From assembly GCA_934098555.1 (NCBI GenBank), contig CAKOOQ010000004.1:1-46192 (forward strand): a stretch of 46,192 bases of DNA. The letters are read 5' to 3'. Under the pieces are notes generated by a model. That model did no database searches and had not been told where the DNA came from. It was given only the letters and a program-made list of their open reading frames with translations. Shown here piece by piece: positions 6,212 through 15,400 of this stretch (its first letter is position 1; the number at the start of each line of letters is the position of its first letter). Origin of the DNA: an uncultured Bacilli bacterium. GTDB taxonomy: Bacteria; Bacillota_I; Bacilli_A; RF39; UBA660. Position numbers and translations under genes: made by a program.

Positions 6212-8365
6212 ATGGATGAAGAAAATGAAAATTTGGATGAAATAGAACAACAAGAACAGCCTTTATCCGAAGAAACACCAAACGAAACACAGCTTGACCC
6301 ACCCAAAAAAGATTGGCTAACCGAAGGTAGTAAAAAAACTATCGCAAAGCTTTTAAAGAAAAAATATTTTATTTTTATTGCTGCCGGTCTCTTGCTTTTT
6401 TTCCTTCTTTTTATTGTTTTACTTGTTAGTATTAACCAAGCCTCAGGTAATAATGATCTCTATTATAAAGAAGGGGCTTGTACGACGGTGACGGTTCATT
6501 ATGAGCCTTATAATGAAGCGGAAACCTCTTATAGTACCCAAATGGATATCGAAACGTATGTTCAAAGTGCCGCCTTAGAATACATGAAAGATATCATTGA
6601 ACACGAAGAAGAAACCGGCGTTATTCAAGTGTATTATGCTTTAACAATTGCTCTTCGAACGGAAGCCGTTTCAAATAACTGTTCTATTACGTATCATGAT
6701 AAAGAACTTTCTAAAAATCCGAGTTCTAATGCCTATTTAGATGTTGTTTTAAAAGAGAGTAAAGGTGTTGTTTTAGCCGACAAAGAAAATAACATTATTT
6801 CTAAAGCCAAGGTATCCGATTTTTGTTGGTATAACACCAATAAAAATCAAGAAGAATATAAAATTTATCCTAAAGATACGCTTTCTATTGCTACTGATTT
6901 TGTTAGTGATTATGTGGCCAATGATATTTACAGTTATTGTCCTTGTAACGACCCCCAAGGAAGTTATGATTCTTCTGTTTGGGGAAAATGTTGGACAACT
7001 TGGGAAGAAAAGAATAGTGAAGGTAAAACGGTTACAAAAGCGGCTTGGCTTCATACCGATGATACCACCGGTTTTAGTGTGGTTGGAGCCTACAATTTAA
7101 TGCGAAGAAATGATTATGATTATAATTTGATTTTACAATCTTTTTATGGAGATAATATTAAACTCATAACAATAAGTAAAGAGACTAAGAAAAACTCATC
7201 TAATTTTGATACGGGAAGTTTTACTTCTGGCTGTTCGACTTCGACATCTAATGCCAATTTACTTACTTTTCTTAATACTTTTGAAGGTACGGAGGGTTAC
7301 TGTAGTAATAAAACAGGTTATTTGGCTAAAAATACCAATGATTCTACCATTACCATTGGTCATGGAGTAACTAATCACGATTTTGGCTCTGATGTGACCG
7401 CTGAGTTTATCAGACAAAATGGTTGGGAATCTTATTTTCGTAAAAAAGGTAATGTCTTTTATGTTAATGACGGGGATTGTGTCCCTATTAGTATTATTGA
7501 TAGTATTGAGCAAAATTCTTTAGCTAATCGTTATGCTGCTCCTATTGATGAGGCAGCCCAAAAATATAATGTCACTTTAACGCAATATCAAAAGGATGCT
7601 ATCACTTCTTTTAACTATAACTTAGGTGAAGGTCATACCGAAAGTCTCATTAGTGCCTATGCCAGTGGGGGCTTAGAAGGACTATGGGCTTTTATGAAAC
7701 AGTATCGAAAATCACAAGGTGAAATTTTAACTGGTTTAATGAGTCGAAGAAAAGCTGAGTTCGCTTTATTTGTTACGGGTGATTATACTGACCAAGGTAA
7801 ATTTTATTCACGAAGTTTAGATGACTATGATAATTATGATTCGGAAGGCATTATTGCGCGTAAGGCTAGCTGTAGTTTAGGAACAGGTAAAGATGGCTTT
7901 ATGTTTCCTTTACCTTTAGATGCTGTAGTTACATGTACTTCTCCATTTGGCTATCGTGTTTCACCAACGGTAAAAGGGACATCTAATCATGCTGGCTTAG
8001 ATCTTGCTGTTGCCGGAGGTACATCTATTTACGCGGCCAAAGCTGGAACGGTTGTGGAAATGCGTAATGACGTTCAAACCAATACAGCAAATGATCCATC
8101 GGTTCCTTCAACGGGCAACTATGTTAAAATTAAACATGAGGATGGTACGATGAGTGCTTACTTACACATGAAACTGGGTTCTGTGCTTGTAAAAGTGGGT
8201 GATCAGGTAAGCCAAGGTGATAAAATAGGCGAGGTTGGCTCTACTGGTGCTTCAACAGGTAACCATTTACATTTTACCGTTTATGATGTTACTCAAACGA
8301 TGGTAGATCCTTATGATTATTTAGATTTATCAACCGTTACGAATCCGGATGCTTGTCATAAGTAA
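6212..8365 (+). CDS. Membrane-anchored peptidoglycan hydrolase with lysozyme (GH24-like) and M23 domains; VirB1-like
   Basis: This 717-residue protein has an acidic cytoplasmic N-terminus, one transmembrane helix (about 52-74) and an extracellular part. About residues 110-235 weakly resemble a SpoIID-type transglycosylase domain (LTIALRTEAV, then LKESKGVVLADKENNIISKA). A GH24-like lysozyme spans about 347-525 (NTFEGTEGY, TITIGHGVTNHDFG, SFNYNLGEG, GLMSRRKAEFALFVTGDY). An M23 endopeptidase spans about 570-700 (PFGYRVSP, HAGLDL, YLHM, NHLHF with zinc-ligand His). Such hydrolases open the wall for T4SS assembly in Gram-positives. The ATG at 6212 follows GGTGGTG; the in-frame GTG at 6200 overlaps that site. 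It heads block A. Confidence 0.88.
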   Translation: MDEENENLDEIEQQEQPLSEETPNETQLDPPKKDWLTEGSKKTIAKLLKKKYFIFIAAGLLLFFLLFIVLLVSINQASGNNDLYYKEGACTTVTVHYEPYNEAETSYSTQMDIETYVQSAALEYMKDIIEHEEETGVIQVYYALTIALRTEAVSNNCSITYHDKELSKNPSSNAYLDVVLKESKGVVLADKENNIISKAKVSDFCWYNTNKNQEEYKIYPKDTLSIATDFVSDYVANDIYSYCPCNDPQGSYDSSVWGKCWTTWEEKNSEGKTVTKAAWLHTDDTTGFSVVGAYNLMRRNDYDYNLILQSFYGDNIKLITISKETKKNSSNFDTGSFTSGCSTSTSNANLLTFLNTFEGTEGYCSNKTGYLAKNTNDSTITIGHGVTNHDFGSDVTAEFIRQNGWESYFRKKGNVFYVNDGDCVPISIIDSIEQNSLANRYAAPIDEAAQKYNVTLTQYQKDAITSFNYNLGEGHTESLISAYASGGLEGLWAFMKQYRKSQGEILTGLMSRRKAEFALFVTGDYTDQGKFYSRSLDDYDNYDSEGIIARKASCSLGTGKDGFMFPLPLDAVVTCTSPFGYRVSPTVKGTSNHAGLDLAVAGGTSIYAAKAGTVVEMRNDVQTNTANDPSVPSTGNYVKIKHEDGTMSAYLHMKLGSVLVKVGDQVSQGDKIGEVGSTGASTGNHLHFTVYDVTQTMVDPYDYLDLSTVTNPDACHK

Positions 8366-8381
8366 AAGAAAGGCTGACAAT

Positions 8382-9131
8382 ATGAAATTTAAAATTTTAA
8401 TAATTATTTTATGTGCATTTTTTATAGCCGGCTGTGATGCCGAATATCAAGTAATTATTTCTGAAGATAATTTCCAAGAGCAAACCAGTTTTACTCCTAA
8501 AACAAATGAAACTTATGATAATATGCCATTAGAAGATTTTTTTAAAAGTTTTACGAGTGCTTATATTCCTAGTTTTTATAATCCTGATAATTATGATTCA
8601 GAAAATGGTGAATATCAATATGGGGTAGAGTACTATACCATTACCGACCGTTTAAATGGTATTCTTGTGGGGTATCAATTTAATAATACGAATATTTACC
8701 GCTCTCGTGTCATAAAAGAAGGCTTTACCGAATTATCTATTCAAAAAAATGATGATACATACACCATAAAAACGAATGGTGGCTGCAAAGCTTTTGATAC
8801 CTATCCGTTACTAGAAAACTTGACAGTTAAAATTACTACTGAATACAATGTTATTTATAGTAATGCGGATGAAGTGAAGGATAATACTTATTTTTGGTAT
8901 CTTACGCGGGATGATGCGGCAAGAAACATCCATTTTATTTACCGAACAAAACAAGATGACTTTAGCGACTTTAATCCTAATGATGTTTCAAGTGATACGG
9001 ATAAGACAAGTAACGTTAAAAAATGGTTTCAAGAAAATAAGGTACTAACTTTGTTTATTGCAATGATTTTATTTACGATTATTATTTTTCTACTTTTAAT
9101 TTTGCAAAAGCGTACCCAAAATAAAAATTAA
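8382..9131 (+). CDS. Lipoprotein with a C-terminal membrane anchor
   Basis: This 249-residue protein starts with a lipoprotein signal peptide ending in the lipobox FIAGC, so the mature N-terminal Cys should be lipidated. A soluble extracellular domain of about 190 residues follows, rich in Tyr, Asn and Asp with one further Cys. A hydrophobic helix (about 218-240) and the short positive tail QKRTQNKN end it, so both ends appear to be membrane-tethered. I do not recognise the domain. It sits 16 nt after the hydrolase and just before virD4, so a structural role in the secretion apparatus is inferred. The ATG at 8382 follows AAAGAAAGG; 33 nt of open frame upstream is not used. Confidence 0.75.
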   Translation: MKFKILIIILCAFFIAGCDAEYQVIISEDNFQEQTSFTPKTNETYDNMPLEDFFKSFTSAYIPSFYNPDNYDSENGEYQYGVEYYTITDRLNGILVGYQFNNTNIYRSRVIKEGFTELSIQKNDDTYTIKTNGGCKAFDTYPLLENLTVKITTEYNVIYSNADEVKDNTYFWYLTRDDAARNIHFIYRTKQDDFSDFNPNDVSSDTDKTSNVKKWFQENKVLTLFIAMILFTIIIFLLLILQKRTQNKN

Positions 9132-9133
9132 TT

Positions 9134-9162
9134 TTGTTTTATATAAAATTATAGTGTATAAT
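9134..9162 (+). promoter_or_regulatory. Sigma-A promoter of virD4
   Basis: TTGTTT (9134-9139), a 17-nt spacer and TATAAT (9157-9162) lie 23 nt before the virD4 start, so virD4 can be transcribed apart from the hydrolase and lipoprotein genes. Confidence 0.65.
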
Positions 9163-9185
9163 AATTGAGTCAAGGAGAGGGTTCT

Positions 9186-11282
9186 ATGAAATTTAGAGTT
9201 TCACAAAAAGATTTTGTTATATTTGTGGTATTTTGTATCTTTTTACTTTATTTGTGTGCGATTGCTGTGCTAAACTTTTCGTCTTTTGCAAGCGATGGTT
9301 CTTTCTACGGGTTAAATCCATTTCCTGCTTTTACTAAAGATTATATTGGTTTAACGATTTTTATGTTCATCATTGCCCTCGTCATTATCTTTTCTAGTGT
9401 TTCTTCCTATATATTTGATAAAGATAAAAATGGTAAGAATTTCTTAAATATTGGTGAAAAAGAAGAAAAAGGTTATTCTAGATGGGCTAAAGATAAAGAA
9501 ATAAAAGAGGCTAAAGACGTTGTTCATGTTAAAGCCATTGATCAACATGTGGAAGGTGCAGGTATTCCTCTTATTAATAATGGTACCGATATTTGGGTAG
9601 ATAATGGGGATTATCATACGATGATTATTGGTTCTACTGGTTCTGGTAAAACCGAGTGTATTGTAAAACCCCAAGTCAACTTACTCGCTAAAAAAGGCGA
9701 GAGTATGATTATTAACGACCCTAAAGGAGAGTTATATAAATATTGTGGGGATTATTTAAAAGAAAAGGGTTATAACATCGTTGTTTTAAACTTCCGTAAT
9801 CCTGAAGAGGGTAATTCTTGGAACCCTTTAGCAACCCCTTATTATTACTTTAAAAATGGCAATACTGATAAAGCCATTGAACTTTTGGAAGATATTGCCA
9901 ATAACATTTTGGTAGACCCTAAAAACCAAGAATCTGCTTTCTGGGAAAAGTCAGGTGCTGATTACTTTTCAGCTTTAGCTTTAGGCTTATTTAGGGATGG
10001 TAAAGAAGAAGAAATTAATTTAAATTCCATTAACTTAATGAGTTCGGTTGGGGAAGAAAGATTAGGGGCTAAAACATATATTCAAGAATATTTTAATATG
10101 AAAGGCGAAAGTTCTCCTGAATATATCTTTGGTTCTACGACCTTTAATGCTCCATCAGAAACGAAAGGTGGCATCTTATCGACATTTCGCCAAAAAATTC
10201 GTATCTTTGCTTCTCGAGAAAAATTATCAGAAATGCTTTCTTATAGCGATTTTGATATGCGAAGCATTGGGGAAAAGAAAACCGCGGTTTTCCTTATTAT
10301 TCATGATGAAAAAACAACTTATCATAGCTTATTAACTGTCTTTTTAAAACAATGTTATGAAACCCTTATTGAAGTGGCTCAATCAAGAGGCGGTAAACTG
10401 GCTTACCGAACCAACTTCATTTTAGATGAGTTTGCCAATATGCCTCCTTTATCTGATGTGGATGCCATGGTATCGGCTGCCCGAAGTAGAGATATAAGAT
10501 TTACCTTTATTATTCAAAACTTTTCCCAATTAAACGATGTTTATGGTAAAGAAGTGGCTGAAACTTTAAAAGGTAACTGTGGTAATTTAATTTACTTAAT
10601 TTCTACCGAGATGTCTGCACTAGAAGAAATTAGTAAAATGTGTGGTGAGGTTAAGAGTAAGGAAAAAGATAAGACAGCTTCTACGCCCCTTGTTACGGTA
10701 ACCGATTTACAAAAAATGAAATTATTTCAAGCTATTATAAAACGTTTAAGAATGAATCCCTTTAAAACACAGTACGAACCGGACTTTAAAATTAGCTGGG
10801 GAATTGATAGAAAAGAACTTGCTTTTCCAAAAAGAGACCCAAGACCAGTTGCTACTTTTGATTTAAAAACTTTTGTTTCAGAGGCCAAACAAAAGAAAAT
10901 GATGGAACAAGTCGGTCAAGGGGGTACCTCTTCTTTTAATCCGTTTATGGGGGGAAGTCATTCCTTTAATGAACCTGCGATGGGTAATCCCTTTGTTTCT
11001 TCTTTAAATGATCCATTAATGAACAAGCCTATGTCTTCTTTAACTAATGATGATATTGATAAGATGATTGCGGATATTGATAAAAAATTAAAAGAATTAG
11101 ATGAAGAAGAAAAAAGAGGCCAAGAGAAGGACAATCATGTTGTTTTACCGAAACTTGAAGATGATCCTAAATCTTCAAAAGAAGAAAAGCCAAAGATTAA
11201 TGTGGATGCCGATTCTATAGTTATGAATGATAATGTTATTACCGATGATGAATTCTTTGATGATTTCTTTCATGAAGAATAA
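9186..11282 (+). CDS. VirD4/TraG-type coupling ATPase
   Basis: This 698-residue protein belongs to the type IV coupling protein family, the hexameric ATPases that hand substrates to a T4SS channel. Two N-terminal membrane helices (about 10-35 and 52-75) precede the motor domain with Walker A GSTGSGKTE (about residue 148), NDPKGEL, and Walker B FILDEFANMPPL (about 410), followed by TFIIQNFSQLNDVYG. The last 130 residues are a disordered, Gly/Ser/Met- then Asp/Glu/Lys-rich tail ending in an acidic DDEFFDDFFHEE, possibly a substrate-docking region. The start ATG follows AAGGAGAGG. No relaxase is found in the window, so its cargo may be protein rather than DNA. Confidence 0.93.
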   Translation: MKFRVSQKDFVIFVVFCIFLLYLCAIAVLNFSSFASDGSFYGLNPFPAFTKDYIGLTIFMFIIALVIIFSSVSSYIFDKDKNGKNFLNIGEKEEKGYSRWAKDKEIKEAKDVVHVKAIDQHVEGAGIPLINNGTDIWVDNGDYHTMIIGSTGSGKTECIVKPQVNLLAKKGESMIINDPKGELYKYCGDYLKEKGYNIVVLNFRNPEEGNSWNPLATPYYYFKNGNTDKAIELLEDIANNILVDPKNQESAFWEKSGADYFSALALGLFRDGKEEEINLNSINLMSSVGEERLGAKTYIQEYFNMKGESSPEYIFGSTTFNAPSETKGGILSTFRQKIRIFASREKLSEMLSYSDFDMRSIGEKKTAVFLIIHDEKTTYHSLLTVFLKQCYETLIEVAQSRGGKLAYRTNFILDEFANMPPLSDVDAMVSAARSRDIRFTFIIQNFSQLNDVYGKEVAETLKGNCGNLIYLISTEMSALEEISKMCGEVKSKEKDKTASTPLVTVTDLQKMKLFQAIIKRLRMNPFKTQYEPDFKISWGIDRKELAFPKRDPRPVATFDLKTFVSEAKQKKMMEQVGQGGTSSFNPFMGGSHSFNEPAMGNPFVSSLNDPLMNKPMSSLTNDDIDKMIADIDKKLKELDEEEKRGQEKDNHVVLPKLEDDPKSSKEEKPKINVDADSIVMNDNVITDDEFFDDFFHEE

Positions 11283-11436
11283 CGTCAAATTTGTGTAAAA
11301 TAAAAAACATTTAGCAAAAAAGAATTGCCTTTTTATCATTATCTTGTTATAGTTGAATTACTTAATAGAGAGAGTTTTAAATTTGGAATGGTTTAGGATT
11401 ATTCTTGATTTAAAATGTTTGAGAGAGTACTAAAAA

Positions 11437-11594
11437 GGACTGTCTTAAACAAAAGAGTGCCTTAGTTGGTCTTATCACTATTAAGGATATCGATATAAAG
11501 AAAGAAAACTTTAAGATAGGCGTATTTTTATAAAAGACAATATAAAAATATGACTCAAACTAGAGGTAGCGACTTGTCATCGTTATCTTTTTTT
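11437..11594 (+). ncRNA. Candidate small RNA or leader between virD4 and the Tad operon
   Basis: The 380-nt gap 11283-11662 has no credible ORF. A possible promoter, TTGATT (11405-11410), 17 nt, TACTAA (11428-11433), would give a transcript of about 155 nt. It contains an AT-rich hairpin (TATTTTTATA 11523-11532 with TATAAAAATA 11541-11550) and ends in a clear intrinsic terminator. The block B promoter starts only after this terminator. It could be a small RNA, or simply the end of virD4 mRNA read-through, since no strong terminator directly follows virD4. I do not match it to a known RNA family. Confidence 0.35.
11564..11594 (+). terminator. Intrinsic terminator before the Tad operon
   Basis: AGGTAGCGA and TCGTTATCT form a 9-bp stem with two G-T wobbles and a 7-nt loop, followed by seven T. 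Confidence 0.8.
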
Positions 11595-11606
11595 ATGCCT
11601 AAATTA

Positions 11607-11635
11607 TTGAAAATGCCAAATGAGTATGCTAGAAT
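11607..11635 (+). promoter_or_regulatory. Strong promoter of the Tad-like operon
   Basis: TTGAAA (11607-11612), a 17-nt spacer and TAGAAT (11630-11635) preceded by TGC (extended -10) lie 27 nt before the first gene of block B. Confidence 0.75.
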
Positions 11636-11662
11636 AAAAGAAGAGAAAGAGGAGGCAATTGT

Positions 11663-12406
11663 ATGAAGAAAATGTGTCAAAAAATACTTGTCTTTTTGTG
11701 CTTATTCATGGTTGGAGTGGGTCCTACTTCCGCGGCATCATCTTGTGATTATGAAACGCAAGTAAAATTAAATTCTGAAGCTAATAATATCAAAACATCT
11801 TATGAGATAAAAGAAATAAAAACTGGCAATCAGATTCTTTCTGACATGGATGAAGGAATGGAAGACGAGGTCTATACCGGAGTTGTGGTATCTATTTATA
11901 ATCTTACCAATAATTTGTATTTGGAAGTTACCAATTCTTTAACTGGTGAGAAAAAAACGTATACGTACGCGGATACAGATAACGGAACCATTACGTTTAC
12001 ACGTGGCGAAGAAAACGGTTTAGGAGAAATTGTTACCTATGAAGTGACGGTTTATTCAAATCATTCGGATTGCAAAGGAGAAGAATTAAAAAAGATTAAT
12101 GTGGTCACGCCACGTTATAACTATTTTTCCGCCGAAGGATTATGTGCCGATGAAAAAAATGCGAAGAAATATTATTGTCAACCATATATTACGGAAGAAC
12201 TTAATATGTCTTATGAAGAATTTGTAAAACAAGCCATGGCTGTACAAAATAGTAGTGATAATAAACAAAATGATGATTCTTCACAAAATGAAAATTTCTT
12301 AAAAAAATATGGAGTTTATATTGTCGTAACATTAATAGGGGTTGCTTTAATAGGGGTTGTGACTACTGTGATTGTAAGAAAAAAGCAAAGGAGTAGCATA
12401 AAATGA
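11663..12406 (+). CDS. Secreted, C-terminally anchored surface protein of the Tad-like operon
   Basis: This 247-residue protein has a signal peptide (cleavage near TSAAS), an extracellular domain with four Cys (one early, one mid, CADEK and YYCQPYI), a low-complexity Ser/Asp/Asn/Gln spacer, and a C-terminal transmembrane helix (about 216-238) with the basic tail RKKQRSSIK. There is no LPxTG sorting motif, so it is membrane- rather than wall-anchored. I do not recognise the fold. Its ATG follows AGAGGAGGC. It opens block B and overlaps the next gene by 4 nt (ATGA), so it is translationally coupled to the giant Cys-rich protein and may be its membrane partner. Confidence 0.75.
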   Translation: MKKMCQKILVFLCLFMVGVGPTSAASSCDYETQVKLNSEANNIKTSYEIKEIKTGNQILSDMDEGMEDEVYTGVVVSIYNLTNNLYLEVTNSLTGEKKTYTYADTDNGTITFTRGEENGLGEIVTYEVTVYSNHSDCKGEELKKINVVTPRYNYFSAEGLCADEKNAKKYYCQPYITEELNMSYEEFVKQAMAVQNSSDNKQNDDSSQNENFLKKYGVYIVVTLIGVALIGVVTTVIVRKKQRSSIK

Positions 12407-15400
12407 AAAAGAAAAATTTATTTTTAGTTATTATACTTTTAATGTTTATCGTAATTACTCAAAATGTATCAGCAAGTACATACAAGGTGGAACGTATATC
12501 ACATCAATTTTATTATTTGATGTATAAGACACCTGCCACACCTGCAGGCGTAGATCAAGAATCTATTTATCTTAATTTATACAAAGCAACTATTGATGGT
12601 GTTGTAGCCGACACATATTGTGTGGATCCAGGAAAAAAATATGGTGACAATGGTTCTTATAATTTAACAAGAACTATTGACCCTTCCACTAACTCTCAAC
12701 TTGATTTAGCCGTTGCGGGGGCTTTAAAACAAATTGATAATTACCGTAAACAAGGTGTTGGTGGCGATAACCTTAAACTTGTTGGTGATATTGCTATGCG
12801 TTGGATATTCATGAAATATGGTGGAGGTAGTACTTCTGTTCCAAATGCTAAAACGACACCAACACTTTATAAAGCATGGCAGGCTTTTGGTAATAGTGAT
12901 TTTGCCATTACTGTCCAAAATAAAGAAGGAGCCACTTTATCAGAAGTTGTTGGATACGCTAGAAATGTTTTTGCCGCCGGTGAAAATGCTGTCAATGCTG
13001 GTTATGCAAGTTCTGTATCTCAAGGCTATATTTATTCACCAGAATATACAGCTGTTAGCTATAAAGTTGTACAAGTAGTTGGAAATACAAGAACGGTTAA
13101 GTTTGAACTTAAGCCAAAAGATTCTTCATTGAATCCTACGCAAGTTTATAAAAACTTTGAAGCAGGATGTACTAATACAACGGTTAAATGTACAATAACA
13201 GAAAAAAATAGAGAAAATGGTAAATATGAACCAGCTGGTATTCTTATTGAAATGACCATTGATACGACAAATTGGAATAAACAAGATTTTGGTATTTATG
13301 TTGAACCATCTTATTGTGATACAAGAGATGCTTCTTCTCAAATTGTTGTTTTAAGTAAAAATGATGCCAATACACAAAGAATGTTAGCTGTATTACCAGG
13401 AAGTTGTCCTGTTACACCAGAAATAAAAATTAAAAGGCCAAGAATTCCTGTTTATGCCGATGATTGCGAATGTAATTACCCTGATGGTAAAACATGGGAT
13501 GGCACTTATACCTTAAGAAAATATAAAAATGGTAATCTAATTGGTACAGAAAAAATTGATGCTGAAAAAGACAAGTCTAAAGTAAGTGAATACAGTTGTC
13601 CATCTGCTGATTACTGTAAGAATAAAACGAACAATACATGTCAAAAACCATCCGAAAGTACAGATGGCAAATATCATTGTCCAAATCCAACTCTGCCAGA
13701 TGGTAGTTGTACGCCAGAGGATTACAAAGAACAATGTACTCATAACTGTGATCCAGATGGTGAAACAGATGAACCTGATGAAGAAAAACACAAAAATACC
13801 CCAGAAGGCGGATTTTATTGTAAAGAATCTTCTCCAGGTGCAGGAGATGGTCAACCATGTTCTGAAGAAGAGCATAATGCAAAATGTCATAAAAATTATG
13901 TAAATTGTGATTCTGTTGTTTCTCTACCAGGAACATGTACAGAACTTGATGCTTCAGGTGATGGTTTAGGTGATGGTTCAGGAGCAGGTACTGTTGAAGG
14001 TGTCATTAGTGATATAAATGAAGGCGATGCTACCTGTGCAAAAATTACGACGACAAATCAAATAAAAAAATGTGTTTTAGGTAAAACAGACGCGACAAAT
14101 ACTTCTTATGAAGCAACAAATGAAATGCCAGGTAATTCTTACTGTAAAGTTTATTGTAAAGAAAAATATAATTTTGTTTTACCAACTGCAAGATTAACAA
14201 CATCTGGAGGATACTTCAAATTAAATACGACTGTAACAGGAACAAGAGATTGTTATGTAGCAAGTGCAGATGATTCTCAATCTCCAATTGATGAAACAAA
14301 ATTCAATAAAGATTTAACAACTGCTCAACATGCCTTAATTGATGCTTACAATGTTTATGCACGTTGGAAGGCAGCCGCATTGAAAGAATCAACACCTGTT
14401 CCGTTGTCTTGTCATTACAGTGCTGATTATGACGAGGATGGAAATGAAACTTGTCCAAGTGGTTACAACGACGGCGTTGGCTATAAAAAAGAATGGTCCT
14501 GGGTTGAGTGCGACTATTCAGGCAAATGTGTAACACAAAAACATGATTCGTACGGTCCAGGAAATCCTCAAAGTGGTGTTTGCGATTGTAAACTTAATGC
14601 CGAGGATAATAGAGATTCTGAACATACGTCAAAATATAACGAGGCTTTGAAAGTTTTACAACAAAAAGCTACAGAATTAAATAATATTATTGCTATGTAT
14701 AATAGTTGTACGGGTGCAGTTAGCAATACAAATTTTGCCTCTTCTTTAACGGATGCTACACCATCTTCTACATCTAAATCTACATGGAACAATAATATGG
14801 AATTTGATCCAAAAATAGAGTTTAGATATGATAATTCATATAGTAATGGTGCTTGGACAGATTTTAATAAATCAGCAGGCATTAGTAGTTCATCAAGTGA
14901 AAGCTATTGTACAGGAAATATTAATGATAGTTATGAGTGTACAACCGCTACTACTTCAACCGTTCCTACTAAAGATGTGCCTATTTTAACTTGTACAACA
15001 GATGGATGTTCAACACGAACTTATAAAATAAGTAGTGCCAAATGGGTAACAAAATCTAAGACAAAAACTTCAACTTATCGTACAAGCCAAAGTTTTTCAA
15101 CTTATACACCATATGGAACTATTGTGATGGACTCAACAAAGAATCAGGGAGTTTTGTATACACAATTACCAGATGATGCACTTCCAATTAAAATGTTAAT
15201 GACAACAGGTGTCTTTAAATTTGAATTTAGATTCAGTAATATTGGTCAATCCAACAGTTCACGAGAATTAGGTAGACTTGCTAATGCTAATAAGGCAAAT
15301 GGTAAATCTGTTATTGAACAAAAGAACCGGGTTACAAGATGTAACGATAATTATGAGGCTTCAACAACAGGTGGTTATGTTTGTCATTACTTAAATAACT

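Noticed and set aside
13537..13936. Long antisense open frames inside the giant Cys-rich gene
   Set aside because: They have no ribosome binding site, unnatural composition (Cys/Trp/Phe/Ile-rich) and lie opposite a clearly coding frame, so they are shadows.
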